A stretch of 64,000 nucleotides of DNA from Micromonospora marina. Lineage in GTDB: Bacteria; Actinomycetota; Actinomycetes; Mycobacteriales; Micromonosporaceae. Under the pieces are notes generated by a model that was not told the DNA's origin, did not search any database, and worked only from the letters and a program-made list of their open reading frames with translations. This document shows positions 1 through 8,940 of the stretch, piece by piece (position 1 is the first letter of the stretch; every line of letters starts with the position of its first letter). The stretch lies in the NCBI RefSeq assembly GCF_900091565.1, contig NZ_FMCV01000024.1, positions 45,690-109,689 on the forward strand. The letters are read 5' to 3'. The position numbers were made by a program, and so were the translations under genes.

Positions 1-643
1 TCCGGGCCGGTGCGGAGGCCGGGACTCCGGCGGCCACCGCGGCGAGGGCGGTCTCGGCGGGCGCCATGTACGGCGTGTGGAACGCGCCGGCCACCTGGAG
101 CCGGATGACGCGGGTCCGGGCGGGCGGCTCGGCGGCCAGCTTGTCCAGCGCGTCGACGGCGCCGGCGGCCACGATCTGACCGGCGCCGTTGCGGTTGGCC
201 GGGTGCAGCCCGAGCGCCGTCAGCGCGGCGATCACCTCGTCCGGGTCACCGCCGAGCACGGCGGCCATCCCGGTCGGCTCCAGCGCGCAGGCGGCGGCCA
301 TCTCCCGTCCGCGTACGCCGGCGAGCGTCACGGCGGACTCGGCCGGCAGCACCCCGGCCAGCGCGGCCGCGCCCAGCTCACCGACGCTGTGCCCGGCGAC
401 CAGCCCGACGTCGTGCATCGGCAGGTGCTCGGCGGCGAGCAGCGCGGCGGCGACCAGCAGCGGCTGGGTGCGGGCGGTGTCCTTGATCTCGTCCGCGTCC
501 GCCCGGGTGCCCAGGTGGATCAGGTCCGCCCCGGCCAGCGCCGACCACCAGCGCAGACGCGCCTCGGCGCCGGGGAGGTCGAGCCACGGCGCGAGGAAGC
601 CGGGCTTCTGCGAACCCTGTCCGGGAGAGAGTACGGCGAGCAC
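1..643 (-). CDS. fabD: Malonyl-CoA:ACP transacylase FabD, 3' end cut off by the window edge
   Basis: This cytosolic enzyme loads malonyl groups from malonyl-CoA onto acyl carrier protein for type II fatty acid synthesis. The GTG start at 643 gives an N-terminus LAVLSPGQGSQKPG, which carries the family GQGSQ loop. The nucleophile elbow GHSVGE lies near residue 80 and a QxV-type segment precedes it. About 214 residues are visible of the usual 300-310, so the C-terminal third lies beyond position 1. The gene runs the same way as fasR just upstream, with 97 bases between them. That arrangement matches the actinobacterial fasR-fabD-fabH-acpP-fabF locus, where FasR activates the operon. Confidence 0.9.
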   Translation of the reverse strand, partial: MLAVLSPGQGSQKPGFLAPWLDLPGAEARLRWWSALAGADLIHLGTRADADEIKDTARTQPLLVAAALLAAEHLPMHDVGLVAGHSVGELGAAALAGVLPAESAVTLAGVRGREMAAACALEPTGMAAVLGGDPDEVIAALTALGLHPANRNGAGQIVAAGAVDALDKLAAEPPARTRVIRLQVAGAFHTPYMAPAETALAAVAAGVPASAPAR

Positions 644-740
644 GTGTACGACTCTGACGGATACCGGCGTGCCGCGCTGTAACGTACGGCACGAAACCGC
701 ACTAGAACCTTTAGAGGAAACCTACAAAGATCGTCGGTGG
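644..740 (-). promoter_or_regulatory. fasR-fabD spacer, probable fabD operon promoter
   Basis: This 97-base spacer is more AT-rich than its surroundings, with tracts such as CTAAAGGTTCTAGTG on the minus strand. In Streptomyces, FasR binds ahead of fabD to activate the operon (established knowledge). I infer that this spacer holds the promoter and FasR site, but I could not match a consensus with certainty. Confidence 0.35.
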
Positions 741-1940
741 TCATCGCCGGTCGGAGGCCGTCGGCACCACCGGGTCGAGGCGTCCCACTGTCAGCGCGAC
801 CTGCAACGCGAACGCGTCGCGCGGGGCCAGCGGCGAGAAGCCGGTCACCTCGGCGATCCGCTTCAGCCGGTAGCGCACGGTGTTCGGGTGCACGAACAGC
901 GCCCGGGCGGCGCTCTCCAGCGTGCCGCCGGCGGCGAAGAACGCGTCGAGCGTCTCCAGCAGCTCACCGCCGGAGCGGGCGAGTGCCGCGTACACGTCGT
1001 GACGTAACCGGCGGCGGGCCTCGGTGTCGCCGGCCAGCGCGCGTTCGGGCAGCAACTCGTCGGCGGCGACCGGGCACGGCGCGGTCGGCCAGGCCGGCGC
1101 CGCCCGGAACCCGGCCAGCGCCGCCCGCGCCGACTCGGTGGCCTCGTCCAGGCTGGGCACCGCCGGGCCGACCACCACCGGCCCGTCGCCGAAGGCGGTA
1201 CGCAGCTTCTCCGTGGCCGCCACCGGGTCGGCCGCGCCGCCCAGCACGATGACCAGACGGTCGCCGTGCACGCCGCCGATCACCTCGACGCCGATCCGCC
1301 GGGCCTGCCGGTAGACGGTGTGCAGCACGGCGGCCACCTCGCCGCCGGGGGAGCGGCCCACCGCCACCGCCACCGGCGGCGCGTCCGTCCAGCCCAGCGC
1401 GGCGGCCCGGCTGGCCAGCACGTCCGGGGAGTCGCCGCGCAGCAGCGCGTCGACCAGCAGCGCCTGCAGCCGGGCGTCCCAGGAACCGCGGCTCTCGGCG
1501 GCCCGGGCGTAGACCCGCGCGGCGGCGAACGCGATCTCCCGGGAGAAGCGCAGCACCGCCTCGCGCAGCGACTGCTCCTCGCCCGGCACCGCCAGGTCCG
1601 ACACCTGCTCCTCGACCACGTCGATGGTCACCTTGATCAGCGCCACGGTCTGCTGGAGGCTGATCGAGCGGGCCAGCGCCTGCGGCGCGGCGGCGAAGAC
1701 CTCGTCCGACACCTCCTGGGTGCGGTCGGTCGCGCCGCCGCCCTGGCGCAGCCACTGCACCAGCGAACGCACGCCGGCCTGGGCGACGAGCATGACCCAG
1801 GAGCGCTGGTCGGCGGGCAGCTCACGGAACCACGGCAGCGTCTCGTCCATCCGGGCCACGCTGGCGGTGGCCAGGCCGCCCGCCGCCCGTTCGATGCGGC
1901 GCAGCGTCGCCGACGTCTCCGTTCCGCCCGGTTCGCTCAC
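741..1940 (-). CDS. fasR: FasR, PucR/CdaR-type activator of fatty acid synthesis genes
   Basis: This 399-residue DNA-binding regulator begins at a GTG (VSEPGGTE) at 1940; a longer frame to 2015 is less likely. The last 60 residues form the PucR-type helix-turn-helix, with FVHPNTVRYRLKRIAE as the recognition region. The middle resembles the GGDEF-like CdaR domain. Its position directly upstream of fabD on the same strand is diagnostic of FasR, which in Streptomyces coelicolor activates fabD-fabH-acpP-fabF. The product name therefore rests on both domain pattern and synteny. Confidence 0.85.
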   Translation of the reverse strand: MSEPGGTETSATLRRIERAAGGLATASVARMDETLPWFRELPADQRSWVMLVAQAGVRSLVQWLRQGGGATDRTQEVSDEVFAAAPQALARSISLQQTVALIKVTIDVVEEQVSDLAVPGEEQSLREAVLRFSREIAFAAARVYARAAESRGSWDARLQALLVDALLRGDSPDVLASRAAALGWTDAPPVAVAVGRSPGGEVAAVLHTVYRQARRIGVEVIGGVHGDRLVIVLGGAADPVAATEKLRTAFGDGPVVVGPAVPSLDEATESARAALAGFRAAPAWPTAPCPVAADELLPERALAGDTEARRRLRHDVYAALARSGGELLETLDAFFAAGGTLESAARALFVHPNTVRYRLKRIAEVTGFSPLAPRDAFALQVALTVGRLDPVVPTASDRR

Positions 1941-2118
1941 CGCACCAGCCTGACACGGCGTGACCAGCGGATCCACTTCGAGGCGACGCCCTGGCCGCGG
2001 CGTGACGATCTCCACCGGTACGCGATGACGATCTTGTCCGGCCGGGCCAGTACGGTGTCAGGGCACGCCGGGCCAGACTCGGCCGGGCGGGCGAGGCCGA
2101 CACGTGAGGGGGGCCGGG

Positions 2119-2448
2119 ATGGCGCAGGGGGAGGCCGAGCACGGTTGCGCCCAGGGTGAAGCCTGCCGGCGCGGCCACGACCAGCCGGCGACTGCCACAC
2201 ACCCGCGCCGGCCGTGCCTGAACCAGCAGGGGGAGCAGCCGTCCGGGCGGGCGCCGGAGCGTGCCGAGGACGAGCCGGGTGTGCCCCGGCAGCGGGCGGC
2301 GGAGCCGGCCCGTCCGGCCGACGAGGAACCGGCCGACCCGGGTTGCCGCAGCGGCCTGGCCGGCTGGGCGGGCGCCCACCGTCACGGCGCGGTACGCCCC
2401 CGCAACCGCACCGTCCGCCGGGAGCGCCCGCCGCGCCGCTGGTGCTGA
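2119..2448 (+). CDS. Possible small Arg/Pro/Glu-rich protein of unknown function
   Basis: A 109-residue frame with strongly GC-biased third codon positions (for example GAG CGT GCC GAG GAC GAG CCG) reads on the plus strand between fasR and the next gene. The ATG at 2119 has a purine-rich GGGGGGCCGGG just upstream; a GTG at 2104 would add five residues. The product is charged, contains several Cys and His residues, and has no motif I recognise. The codon-aligned minus-strand frame is also open, so this gene is only moderately supported. Apart from it I see nothing else in 1941-2514. Confidence 0.35.
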   Translation: MAQGEAEHGCAQGEACRRGHDQPATATHPRRPCLNQQGEQPSGRAPERAEDEPGVPRQRAAEPARPADEEPADPGCRSGLAGWAGAHRHGAVRPRNRTVRRERPPRRWC

Positions 2449-2514
2449 CGCGTCGCCGGCCGGGCTGACGGGTGCCGGCGGGAGCTGTAGGGGTTCGGGC
2501 CGGGCTGCCGCGGC

Positions 2515-3177
2515 TCAGCGGGTGCGGCGGCGGACCAGGAGTGCGATGCCGGCCAGCCCGGCGGTGATGACCAGCACGACGCCCACGTTGAGCAGCAGCA
2601 GCCGCTGGAGTTCACCGAGCGCGGTGTCGATGTTCTGCACCGGGTCGAGCGCCTCCTCCGGAAGCACCCGCTCGCCGCCGCCGATGCCGCCGGCGAGCGT
2701 GTCGAACTGCGCCGGCATCGGCACGCCGACCGAGCGCAGCGTCTCGGGCATGTTGAGCCGCCCGAAGAACCAGCCGGCACGGGTGCTGCTCTGGTCCGGC
2801 TGCTTACCCGGCCGGTAGATCCGCGGACCGCCCTTGGCCAGCGGGAACAGGTCGTAGGCACGCTGTGGGCCGGCGGCGACGAGCACCACCACCGTGTACT
2901 TCGGACCGAGATCCTTCGCGGCCGGGCCGCGCAGCTGGCCGGTGGTGCCCAACCACTTGACCTGGTCGACCAGCAGGTTGACCTCGTTCGGGCTGGTGTC
3001 GGACCGCAGCTTCAGCGGCGCGTCGAGCCGCTCCCCGCTGATGTCGACGCCGGTCGGGGCCGCCGCCTTCGGCTTGGGCGCCGCCTGGGCCGTCGCCGTG
3101 CCGGCCAGGGCCAGCGTGCACGCGAGAGCCGCCACGCTCCCGGTCACGGCGGCCAGCCGTCTCACCCTTCGGATCAT
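2515..3177 (-). CDS. Secreted, C-terminally membrane-anchored protein of unknown function
   Basis: This 220-residue protein starts at ATG 3177 behind a strong AGGAGG site. It has an N-terminal signal sequence (MIRRVRRLAAVTG, hydrophobic stretch, then AQAAP cleavage region). A roughly 150-residue exported domain follows. A single transmembrane helix near residues 190-212 ends in a RRRTR stop-transfer tail, so the domain should face outside. I do not recognise the domain; the fragment AKDLGPKYTVVVLVAAGP may be a core strand. It is divergent from the CopC-like gene at 3370. Confidence 0.7.
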   Translation of the reverse strand: MIRRVRRLAAVTGSVAALACTLALAGTATAQAAPKPKAAAPTGVDISGERLDAPLKLRSDTSPNEVNLLVDQVKWLGTTGQLRGPAAKDLGPKYTVVVLVAAGPQRAYDLFPLAKGGPRIYRPGKQPDQSSTRAGWFFGRLNMPETLRSVGVPMPAQFDTLAGGIGGGERVLPEEALDPVQNIDTALGELQRLLLLNVGVVLVITAGLAGIALLVRRRTR

Positions 3178-3369
3178 CGCCGCCTCCTCGCCCCGTTCGA
3201 TGGCTGGCTTCCGCTGCAGGTCACACTGGACCGGTGCCCACCACAAAGACTCCGCAGAACGGCGCTCGGTTGCAGCTGGTGGAAGAGTATTTGGAACTAT
3301 CTGCGAGCTGTGACCGACCAAAGAACGGTCGATGATCATCGGCCGGATCCTACCCGGACGGGGGGAACC

Positions 3370-3999
3370 ATGGGGGGCAGGGTCGCCCGTGTGGCGCGTA
3401 CCTGGGCGGTGGTGCTCGGGGTGGTCGCGGCATCCGCGCTGCTGCCGGCCGCGCCGGCCGCCGCGCACAACTCGCTGACCGGCAGTGATCCGCGAGACGG
3501 GGCCCGGCTGGCCGCCGCACCGGAGCGGATCGAGCTGCGGTTCCTCGCCACGCCGAAGGAGGCCACCACCGAGGTCACCGTCACCGGCCCGGACAACGTG
3601 GCCGCGACCGGCGGCACACCGACCTTCGCCGGCAAACGCGTGACGGTCCCGTTCCGGCCGGGAGCGGCCGGTCTCTACATCGTCACCTACCGGCTCGCGT
3701 CCGACGACGGCCATCCGGTCAAGGGGGAGATCCGGTTCACACTGACCACCGGCACCCCGGCAGAGCCCTCGTCGGCGAGCACGCCGCCCACCAGTGCCGC
3801 ACCCACCGCCGCGCCCACCAGCGCTGTACCCAACGCCGCGCCGACCAGCGCCGCGCCGTCCGCGGCGAGCCCGACCCCGGCCGCCGCCGGAGCGGACGAC
3901 GACGGCGATACGGGCTGGCTGTGGGCGGCCGGCGCGGTGGTGGTGCTCGCGGCGCTGGGCGGCGGGCTGCTGCTGCGCCGCCGGGCCACCCGCCGGTGA
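3370..3999 (+). CDS. CopC-domain exported protein with C-terminal membrane anchor
   Basis: A 209-residue exported protein starts at ATG 3370 after GGGGGAACC. A signal peptide ends at PAAAAH, leaving the mature N-terminal His typical of CopC copper-binding domains. The CopC-like beta domain covers roughly residues 35-125, with the family end HPVKGEIRFTL. A low-complexity Ala/Pro/Thr linker follows (repeats of APTSA type), then a helix (residues about 180-203) and an RRRATRR tail. The family role is periplasmic or surface copper handling. No CopD partner is adjacent, so the metal role is an inference. Confidence 0.75.
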   Translation: MGGRVARVARTWAVVLGVVAASALLPAAPAAAHNSLTGSDPRDGARLAAAPERIELRFLATPKEATTEVTVTGPDNVAATGGTPTFAGKRVTVPFRPGAAGLYIVTYRLASDDGHPVKGEIRFTLTTGTPAEPSSASTPPTSAAPTAAPTSAVPNAAPTSAAPSAASPTPAAAGADDDGDTGWLWAAGAVVVLAALGGGLLLRRRATRR

Positions 4000-4080
4000 T
4001 CGTGGCCAGCGCGCTCGACCGAGGTACCGCTTTCCGGCCCCGACACGCCCGAGCGTCGGAACCGGCGCCCTGCCTGCGGC

Positions 4081-5490
4081 TCAGACCAGGCGTACGCGGG
4101 CGGCGCGCAACCGGGTCAGCGTACGGTCGCGGCCGAGCACCTCCAGCGACTCGAACAGGGGCAGGCCGACGGTGCGCCCGGTGACCGCGACGCGTACCGG
4201 CGCCTGCGCCTTGCCCAGCTTCAGCCCGCGCTCCGCGCCGACCGCCTCCAGCGTGGCCTTCAGCGACTCGGCGTCCCAGGACTCCAGCGCCTCGAACGCG
4301 GCGATCGCCGCGTCCAGCAGGTCGGCGGCGCCCTCCTTCATCGCCTTCGCCCAGGCCGCCTCGTCGATCAGCGGGTCGGCCAGGAACAGGAAGTCGACGT
4401 TCGGCACGATCTCGCTGAGCACCGCGATCCGGGTCTGCGCCAGCGGGGCCACCGCCGCGAACGCGGCCGGGTCGAACTCGTCGGGCCGCCACGGCGGCGG
4501 GGCGATGGTCCCGGTGCCGGTGAGCCATGGACGGCACGCCTCGACGAAGTCGGCCACCGGCAGCGCCCGGATGTAGTCGCCGTTGAACGCGCGCAGCTTC
4601 TTCTCGTCGAAGAACGCCGGGGACGGGTTGACCTCGTCCAGCCGGAACTCCTCCTCGATCACCGGCCAGGGCACGATCTCCCGGTCGCCCGAGGGCGCCC
4701 AGCCCAGCAGCATCAGGTAGTTGCGCATCGCGTCGGCGAGGTAGCCCTCGTCCCGGTACGCCTCCAGCGCGACCTTGTCCCGCCGCTTGGACAGCTTCTG
4801 CCGCTTCTCGTTCACCACCACCGGCACGTGCGCCCAGACCGGCGGCTTGACGCCGAGCGCGTCCCACAGCAACTGCTGCTTCGGGGTGTTCGGCAGGTGC
4901 TCCTCGGCCCGGATCACGTGGGTGATCCCCATCGACATGTCGTCGACCACGTTCGCCAGCAGGAACACCGGGGAGCCGTCACCGCGGGCGATGACGAAGT
5001 CCTCGATCAGCTTGTTCTCGAACGTCGGCTCGCCGCGGACCAGGTCGACCACCACCGTCTCGCCCGCGTCCGGCGTACGGAAGCGCAGTGCCCGGCCCTC
5101 GCCCGGTTCCAGGCCACGGTCGCGGCAGAAGCCGTCGTAGCCGCGCTGCTGCGGACCGGTCCGCGCCTGCACGTCGTCCCGGGTGCAGTCGCAGTAGTAG
5201 GCCCGGCCGCCCTCGTACAGCCGCTGTGCGGCGGCCCGGTGCTCGCCCGCGTACGAGGACTGGAAGTACGGCCCCTCGTAGCTGCCCCGGGCGATGCCGA
5301 TCCAGTCGAGCGCGGAGAGGATGCCCTCGGTCCACTCGGGCCGGTTACGTGCCGCGTCGGTGTCCTCGATGCGCAGCACGAACACCCCGCCCTGCTGCTT
5401 GGCGAAGATCCAGTTCTGCAGCGCCGAGCGGGCGCCACCGACATGGAACATACCGGTCGGGGAGGGGGCGAAGCGTACACGTACCGTCAC
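4081..5490 (-). CDS. gltX: Glutamyl-tRNA synthetase
   Basis: This cytosolic class I aminoacyl-tRNA synthetase of 469 residues charges tRNA-Glu with glutamate. The GTG start at 5490 gives VTVRVRFAPSPTG, the family N-terminus. The HIGH-like motif is HVGG within GMFHVGGARSALQNW, and the KMSKS loop is KLSKR near residue 240. A zinc-type region with CDC and CRD lies near residues 110-130. Length and motif order are normal. The gene stands alone on the minus strand downstream of a twin-palindrome terminator. Confidence 0.93.
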   Translation of the reverse strand: MTVRVRFAPSPTGMFHVGGARSALQNWIFAKQQGGVFVLRIEDTDAARNRPEWTEGILSALDWIGIARGSYEGPYFQSSYAGEHRAAAQRLYEGGRAYYCDCTRDDVQARTGPQQRGYDGFCRDRGLEPGEGRALRFRTPDAGETVVVDLVRGEPTFENKLIEDFVIARGDGSPVFLLANVVDDMSMGITHVIRAEEHLPNTPKQQLLWDALGVKPPVWAHVPVVVNEKRQKLSKRRDKVALEAYRDEGYLADAMRNYLMLLGWAPSGDREIVPWPVIEEEFRLDEVNPSPAFFDEKKLRAFNGDYIRALPVADFVEACRPWLTGTGTIAPPPWRPDEFDPAAFAAVAPLAQTRIAVLSEIVPNVDFLFLADPLIDEAAWAKAMKEGAADLLDAAIAAFEALESWDAESLKATLEAVGAERGLKLGKAQAPVRVAVTGRTVGLPLFESLEVLGRDRTLTRLRAARVRLV

Positions 5491-5520
5491 GCCCCCCAGC
5501 CTACGGCGGGCCGCCACCGT

Positions 5521-5573
5521 GTAAGGAAGGGCCCCTTCTTAACGTCTCCGGAGGTGAAGGGGCCCCTTCTTAA
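5521..5573. terminator. Twin GAAGGGGCCC palindrome element, copy 1
   Basis: Two near-perfect palindromes, AAGGAAGGGCCCCTTCTTAA at 5523-5542 and GAAGGGGCCCCTTCTTA at 5556-5572, are separated by a short GTCTCCGGAGGT spacer. The same pair occurs at 8890, 45519 and 60411. Here it lies just past the 3' end of the minus-strand MFS gene and before the gltX start. A termination role is inferred from position and hairpin potential. Confidence 0.6.
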
Positions 5574-5620
5574 CACGCGCCAGCACGCGCCAGCACGCGC
5601 CAGCACGCGTCAACACGCGC
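5574..5620. repeat. Short 10-bp tandem repeat CACGCGCCAG
   Basis: Three exact units of CACGCGCCAG, one variant (CACGCGTCAA) and a partial unit follow directly after twin-palindrome element copy 1 and run to the MFS stop codon region. The array is too short to suggest a function and may be a slippage product. Confidence 0.8.
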
Positions 5621-5635
5621 GGCGGCCGGCGGGCG

Positions 5636-6847
5636 TCACGGCACGGAGCGGATCTTCACGACCAGGGCGCTGCCGAGCACTGTGACCGCCGCGGTGACCG
5701 CGTACAGCGTCGGGTAGCCGCCGAGGTGCACGACGATCGGCGCGGACAGCGCCGGGCCGAGCACCTGCGGCGCCGAGTTGGCGATGTTGATCACGCCGAG
5801 GTCCTTGGCCCGGTCGGTGGCGGCGGGCAGCACCTGGGTGATCAGCGCCGCGTCCACCGACAGGTAGACGCCGTACCCGGCGCCGAGCAGCAGCGCCGCC
5901 ACGATCGCCATCGGCCAGACCGGCGCCGCCGCCAGCAGTACCGCCGCCACCGCCATGATCAACCCCGAGGCGATCACGAAGACCTTGCGCCGGCCGGAGC
6001 GGTCGGACATCCGCCCGGCGACCACAGCGGTGAGCACCATGCCCAGCGTGTAGAGCAGGTAGAGCGTGCCCAGCGCGTTGCCGGTCTGCACCAGGAACCG
6101 GGTGAACCAGGCCCAGGCGAAGTCGGGGTGGCGGCGCGGGCTGATCCACATCGAGGCGAACAGGGACCGCAGCCGCAGCGGCGAGCGGTGCTCCCGGGGC
6201 AGGTGGTCGTCCTGGGTCAGCAGCGCGAACGGCAGCGACAGCAGCAGCACGGCGAGCGCGATCGCCGCGTACCCGGCCGCGTTGCCGGTGACCACGGCGG
6301 TCACCAGCACCGCGCCGAGCACCAGGCCCAGCGCCTGCGGGATGCCCACCCAGCCGGACACGCCGCCGCGCTGTGCCACCGGCACCCGGTCCGGGATCGC
6401 GGCGGTGAGGCTGGCCAGCATCGCGTTGAAGCAGACCTGCGCGGCCACCCAGGCCACCGCCACCCCGGCGATGGTGTTCTCCCGGGCCAGCAGCACCAGG
6501 GCGAGCGCGCCGACGACCGCGCCGAGCGCGGTCCAGACGTGCCGGCGGCCGAAGTGCCGGTTGGCCAGCCGCAGCGAGGTGCGGTCGGACAGCGCCCCGG
6601 CCAGCGGGTTCGCCAGCACTGCGGCGAGCGCGCCGAGGCCGGTGACCACCGCCAGCATGGCTTCCTTGTCGGCCGGGGCGATCCGTTCCACCTGCTGCGG
6701 CAGCAGCACCTGGATCGGAGTGAAGAACGCCATCCAGACCCCGAGGTTGGCCGCGAAGATCAGCGCGATCCAGCCCCGCCGTACCGGGACGGTCGGCTCC
6801 GCGAGCGCCGCCGGCAGCGAGGCCGGCGTCGGGTTCATCGTGGTCAT
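5636..6847 (-). CDS. MFS sugar transporter-like permease
   Basis: This 403-residue integral membrane permease starts at ATG 6847, overlapping the stop of the beta-glucosidase gene as ATGA, so the two are translationally coupled. The major facilitator loop motif appears as AGRMSDRSGRRK, with an earlier copy as AGALSDRTSLRLANRHFGRRH. Pairing with a glycosidase suggests uptake of a glucoside. The segment LGTLYLLYTLGMVLTAVVAG runs one helix almost straight into the next, where relatives I recall have a loop and extra helix. A small in-frame deletion is therefore possible. Confidence 0.8.
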   Translation of the reverse strand: MTTMNPTPASLPAALAEPTVPVRRGWIALIFAANLGVWMAFFTPIQVLLPQQVERIAPADKEAMLAVVTGLGALAAVLANPLAGALSDRTSLRLANRHFGRRHVWTALGAVVGALALVLLARENTIAGVAVAWVAAQVCFNAMLASLTAAIPDRVPVAQRGGVSGWVGIPQALGLVLGAVLVTAVVTGNAAGYAAIALAVLLLSLPFALLTQDDHLPREHRSPLRLRSLFASMWISPRRHPDFAWAWFTRFLVQTGNALGTLYLLYTLGMVLTAVVAGRMSDRSGRRKVFVIASGLIMAVAAVLLAAAPVWPMAIVAALLLGAGYGVYLSVDAALITQVLPAATDRAKDLGVINIANSAPQVLGPALSAPIVVHLGGYPTLYAVTAAVTVLGSALVVKIRSVP

Positions 6848-8170
6848 CGTCGGACCAGATCCGAGAACCAGGCGTACGACGACTTCGGCGTCCGCCGCTG
6901 CGTGTCGAAGTCGACGTGTACCAGGCCGAACCGCTTGGTGAAGCCCTCGGCCCACTCCCAGTTGTCCAGCAGCGACCAGACGAAGTACCCGGTCACCGGC
7001 ACGCCCTCGGCCATCGCCTGGCGCACCGCGCGGATGTGCCCGTCCAGGTACGCGATCCGCTCCGGGTCGTGCACCCGGCCGTCGGCGTCGGGCGCGTCGG
7101 CGTACGCGCAGCCGCTCTCGGTGACCTGGATCGGCGGCAGCGCGCCGCCGTACCGCTCGTGCAGGAGGAGCAGCAGTTCGCGAAGCCCGTCCGGGGCCAC
7201 CGGCCAGTCGAACGCGGTACGCGGGTAGCCCTCCAGCGGCACGAGCTCGAACGGCAGCGGCGAGTCCGCCTCCGGCGCCCGGATGCCGGTCGGGTTGTAG
7301 TAGTTGACGCCGAGCACGTCGATCGGGGCGGCGATCACGTCCAGGTCGCCGTCGCGCATCACGCCCGGGTCGAGGCCGAGCGCGTCCGGGTAGCCGCGTC
7401 CGAGCAGCGGATCGGTGAACAGCCGGTTGTGCAGCGCGTCGTACGCCGCGGCGGCGGCCCGGTCCGCGTCGGTGTCGCCGGCCGGCCGCACCGGGGAGTA
7501 GTTGTTGGCGATCGCCACGGGGGACGTGCTGCGGGCGCGCAGCGCCGCGACCGCGAGGCCGTGCCCGAGGAGCTGGTGGTGGGCCACCGGGAAGGCGTCG
7601 AACAGCAGCGTCCGGCCGGGCGCGTGCTCGCCCATGCCGTGGCCGAGGCTCATGGATGAACGGCTCGTTGAGCGTGATCCAGAGTTTGACCCGGTCGCCG
7701 AGGCGCGCCGCGGTCAGGTCGGCGTACTCGGCGAAGCGGGCGGCGGTGTCCCGGTGCAGCCACCCGCCGGCGTCCTCCAGCGCCTGCGGCAGATCCCAGT
7801 GGAACAGCGTGGCGACCGGGTCCACGCCGACGGCGAGGAGGCCGTCCACCAGCCGGTCGTAGAAGTCCAGCCCAGCGGCGTTCGCCGCGCCGGTGCCGGC
7901 GGGCTGGATCCGCGGCCAGGCGATCGAGAACCGGTACGCGGACACCCCCAGCCCGGCCAGCAGCGCGGTGTCCTCGGCGTACCTGTGGTAGTGGTCGCAT
8001 GCCTGGTCGCCGGTGCTGCCGTCGGCGATCCGGCCCGGGGAGTGGGCGAACGTGTCCCAGATGGACGGACCGCGACCGTCGACCGAGGTCGCGCCCTCAA
8101 TCTGGTAGGCGGAGGTGGAGACCCCCCAGCGGAAGCCGGCGGGGAACTCGGGCATCGGCGCGGTCGTCAA
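6844..8170 (-). pseudogene. GH1 beta-glucosidase broken by a frameshift
   Basis: The gene encodes a family 1 glycoside hydrolase, which releases terminal beta-linked glucose. The first part (PAGFRWGVSTSAYQIEGA) runs to the acid/base motif TLNEPFIH near residue 170. The frame then changes at about 7655. The rest (MSLGHGMGEHAPGR onward) continues in another frame to the nucleophile motif VTESG and a normal C-terminus. The junction reads ATCCATGAGC where ATCCACATGAGC would restore the frame, so two bases appear lost. The likely start is TTG 8170 behind GGAGGG, or ATG 8155. The stop overlaps the MFS start. A sequencing error is the alternative explanation. Confidence 0.8.
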
Positions 8171-8356
8171 GTCACCCTCCAAGACGTGAAGCGTGCTCGC
8201 GACTCTAGGGTCCTGCGGACCGCTGCGCCATAGGTCGTCGTGGGTGGATGACGCAAGGCGGTTCGGCGTGTCTTTTCCGAACCCGTCCGCTTAAGTCCGA
8301 TTTACACATAGAGTGCCAAATATCGCGGATGTGATTTAAGTGGGGGAAAGATACTC

Positions 8357-8803
8357 ATGATCCTCGTGGAACGCAGCGCACACGTGGCGGCGCCGGTGGA
8401 AGTGGTCTGGGACGTCGTGCAGCGCGCCGAGCAGCTGCCGGCCTGGCTGGCGGGAGTCCGCGCGGCGGAGGTCCTGTCCGGGGAGGGATTCGGGCGGCGG
8501 CAGCTGGTCCAGGCCGGACGCGGCGCCGCGCACGAGGCCGAGGTGATCGCCTTCCAGGAACCGACCCTGATCGGCTGGCGCGAACGTGCCAAGGGTGCCG
8601 GCGCCAGGGCCGAGGCGCGCACCGAGATCTACGTCCAGCTGACCCCGGACGAGGAGGAGGGCGGCACAGTCGTCCGCCTGATCGTCGTGCGGTGGCCCGC
8701 CGGACCCGTCAAGGCGGCCCTGCTCCGGCTCGGCCTGCGCCGGGTCGGCGCCGACCTGGAGGACTCGCTGGCCCGGCTGACCGACCTGGCCGCCGTCGGC
8801 TGA
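8357..8803 (+). CDS. SRPBCC (START/Bet v1-like) family protein
   Basis: This 148-residue soluble protein starts at ATG 8357 after GGGGGAAAG. The N-terminus ILVERSAHVAAPVEVVWDVVQRAEQLPAW is typical of the SRPBCC fold, which encloses a hydrophobic ligand pocket. Members include polyketide cyclases and lipid carriers, but no catalytic residues identify a substrate here. The upstream 130 bases are unusually AT-rich (TTTAAGT, CCAAATATCG) and likely hold the promoter. A strong hairpin follows the stop. Confidence 0.7.
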   Translation: MILVERSAHVAAPVEVVWDVVQRAEQLPAWLAGVRAAEVLSGEGFGRRQLVQAGRGAAHEAEVIAFQEPTLIGWRERAKGAGARAEARTEIYVQLTPDEEEGGTVVRLIVVRWPAGPVKAALLRLGLRRVGADLEDSLARLTDLAAVG

Positions 8804-8834
8804 CCGAGCCCGTCCCGGCGTCGCCCGCGATGGT

Positions 8835-8871
8835 GACGGCCCGGCGTTCCCGCCAGGGACGCCGGGCCGTC
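8835..8871 (+). terminator. GC-rich hairpin after the SRPBCC gene
   Basis: A 13-bp perfect inverted repeat, GACGGCCCGGCGT at 8835-8847 and its complement at 8859-8871, encloses an 11-base loop. It lies 31 bases past the stop of the SRPBCC gene, before the twin-palindrome element shared with aceE. Confidence 0.6.
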
Positions 8872-8889
8872 GTCGTCTCCGCCCGAGGT

Positions 8890-8940
8890 GTTAAGAAGGG
8901 GCCCCTCCTCTACCGGAGGCGTTAAGAAGGGGCCCTTCCT
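8890..8940. terminator. Twin GAAGGGGCCC palindrome element, copy 2
   Basis: The units GTTAAGAAGGGGCCCCTCC and GTTAAGAAGGGGCCCTTCC are joined by CTCTACCGGAGGC. The element sits between convergent genes and its right end directly abuts the stop codon of aceE at 8941. It is suited to act as a terminator in both directions (inference). Confidence 0.65.

Noticed and set aside
2249..2450. Minus-strand gene opposite the small Arg-rich frame
   Set aside because: Codons align with the plus frame and the product is a low-complexity Arg/Pro/Leu string. The plus frame has a more protein-like charge mix, though neither is certain.
5574..5620. CRISPR-like array from the CACGCGCCAG repeat
   Set aside because: Units are 10 bases with no spacers and no cas genes nearby; it is a simple tandem repeat.
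5636..8182. One 848-residue glycosidase-transporter fusion protein
   Set aside because: The middle of that frame is an out-of-frame reading of the glycosidase. The true C-terminal half lies in another frame, and the MFS gene has its own ATG at 6847.
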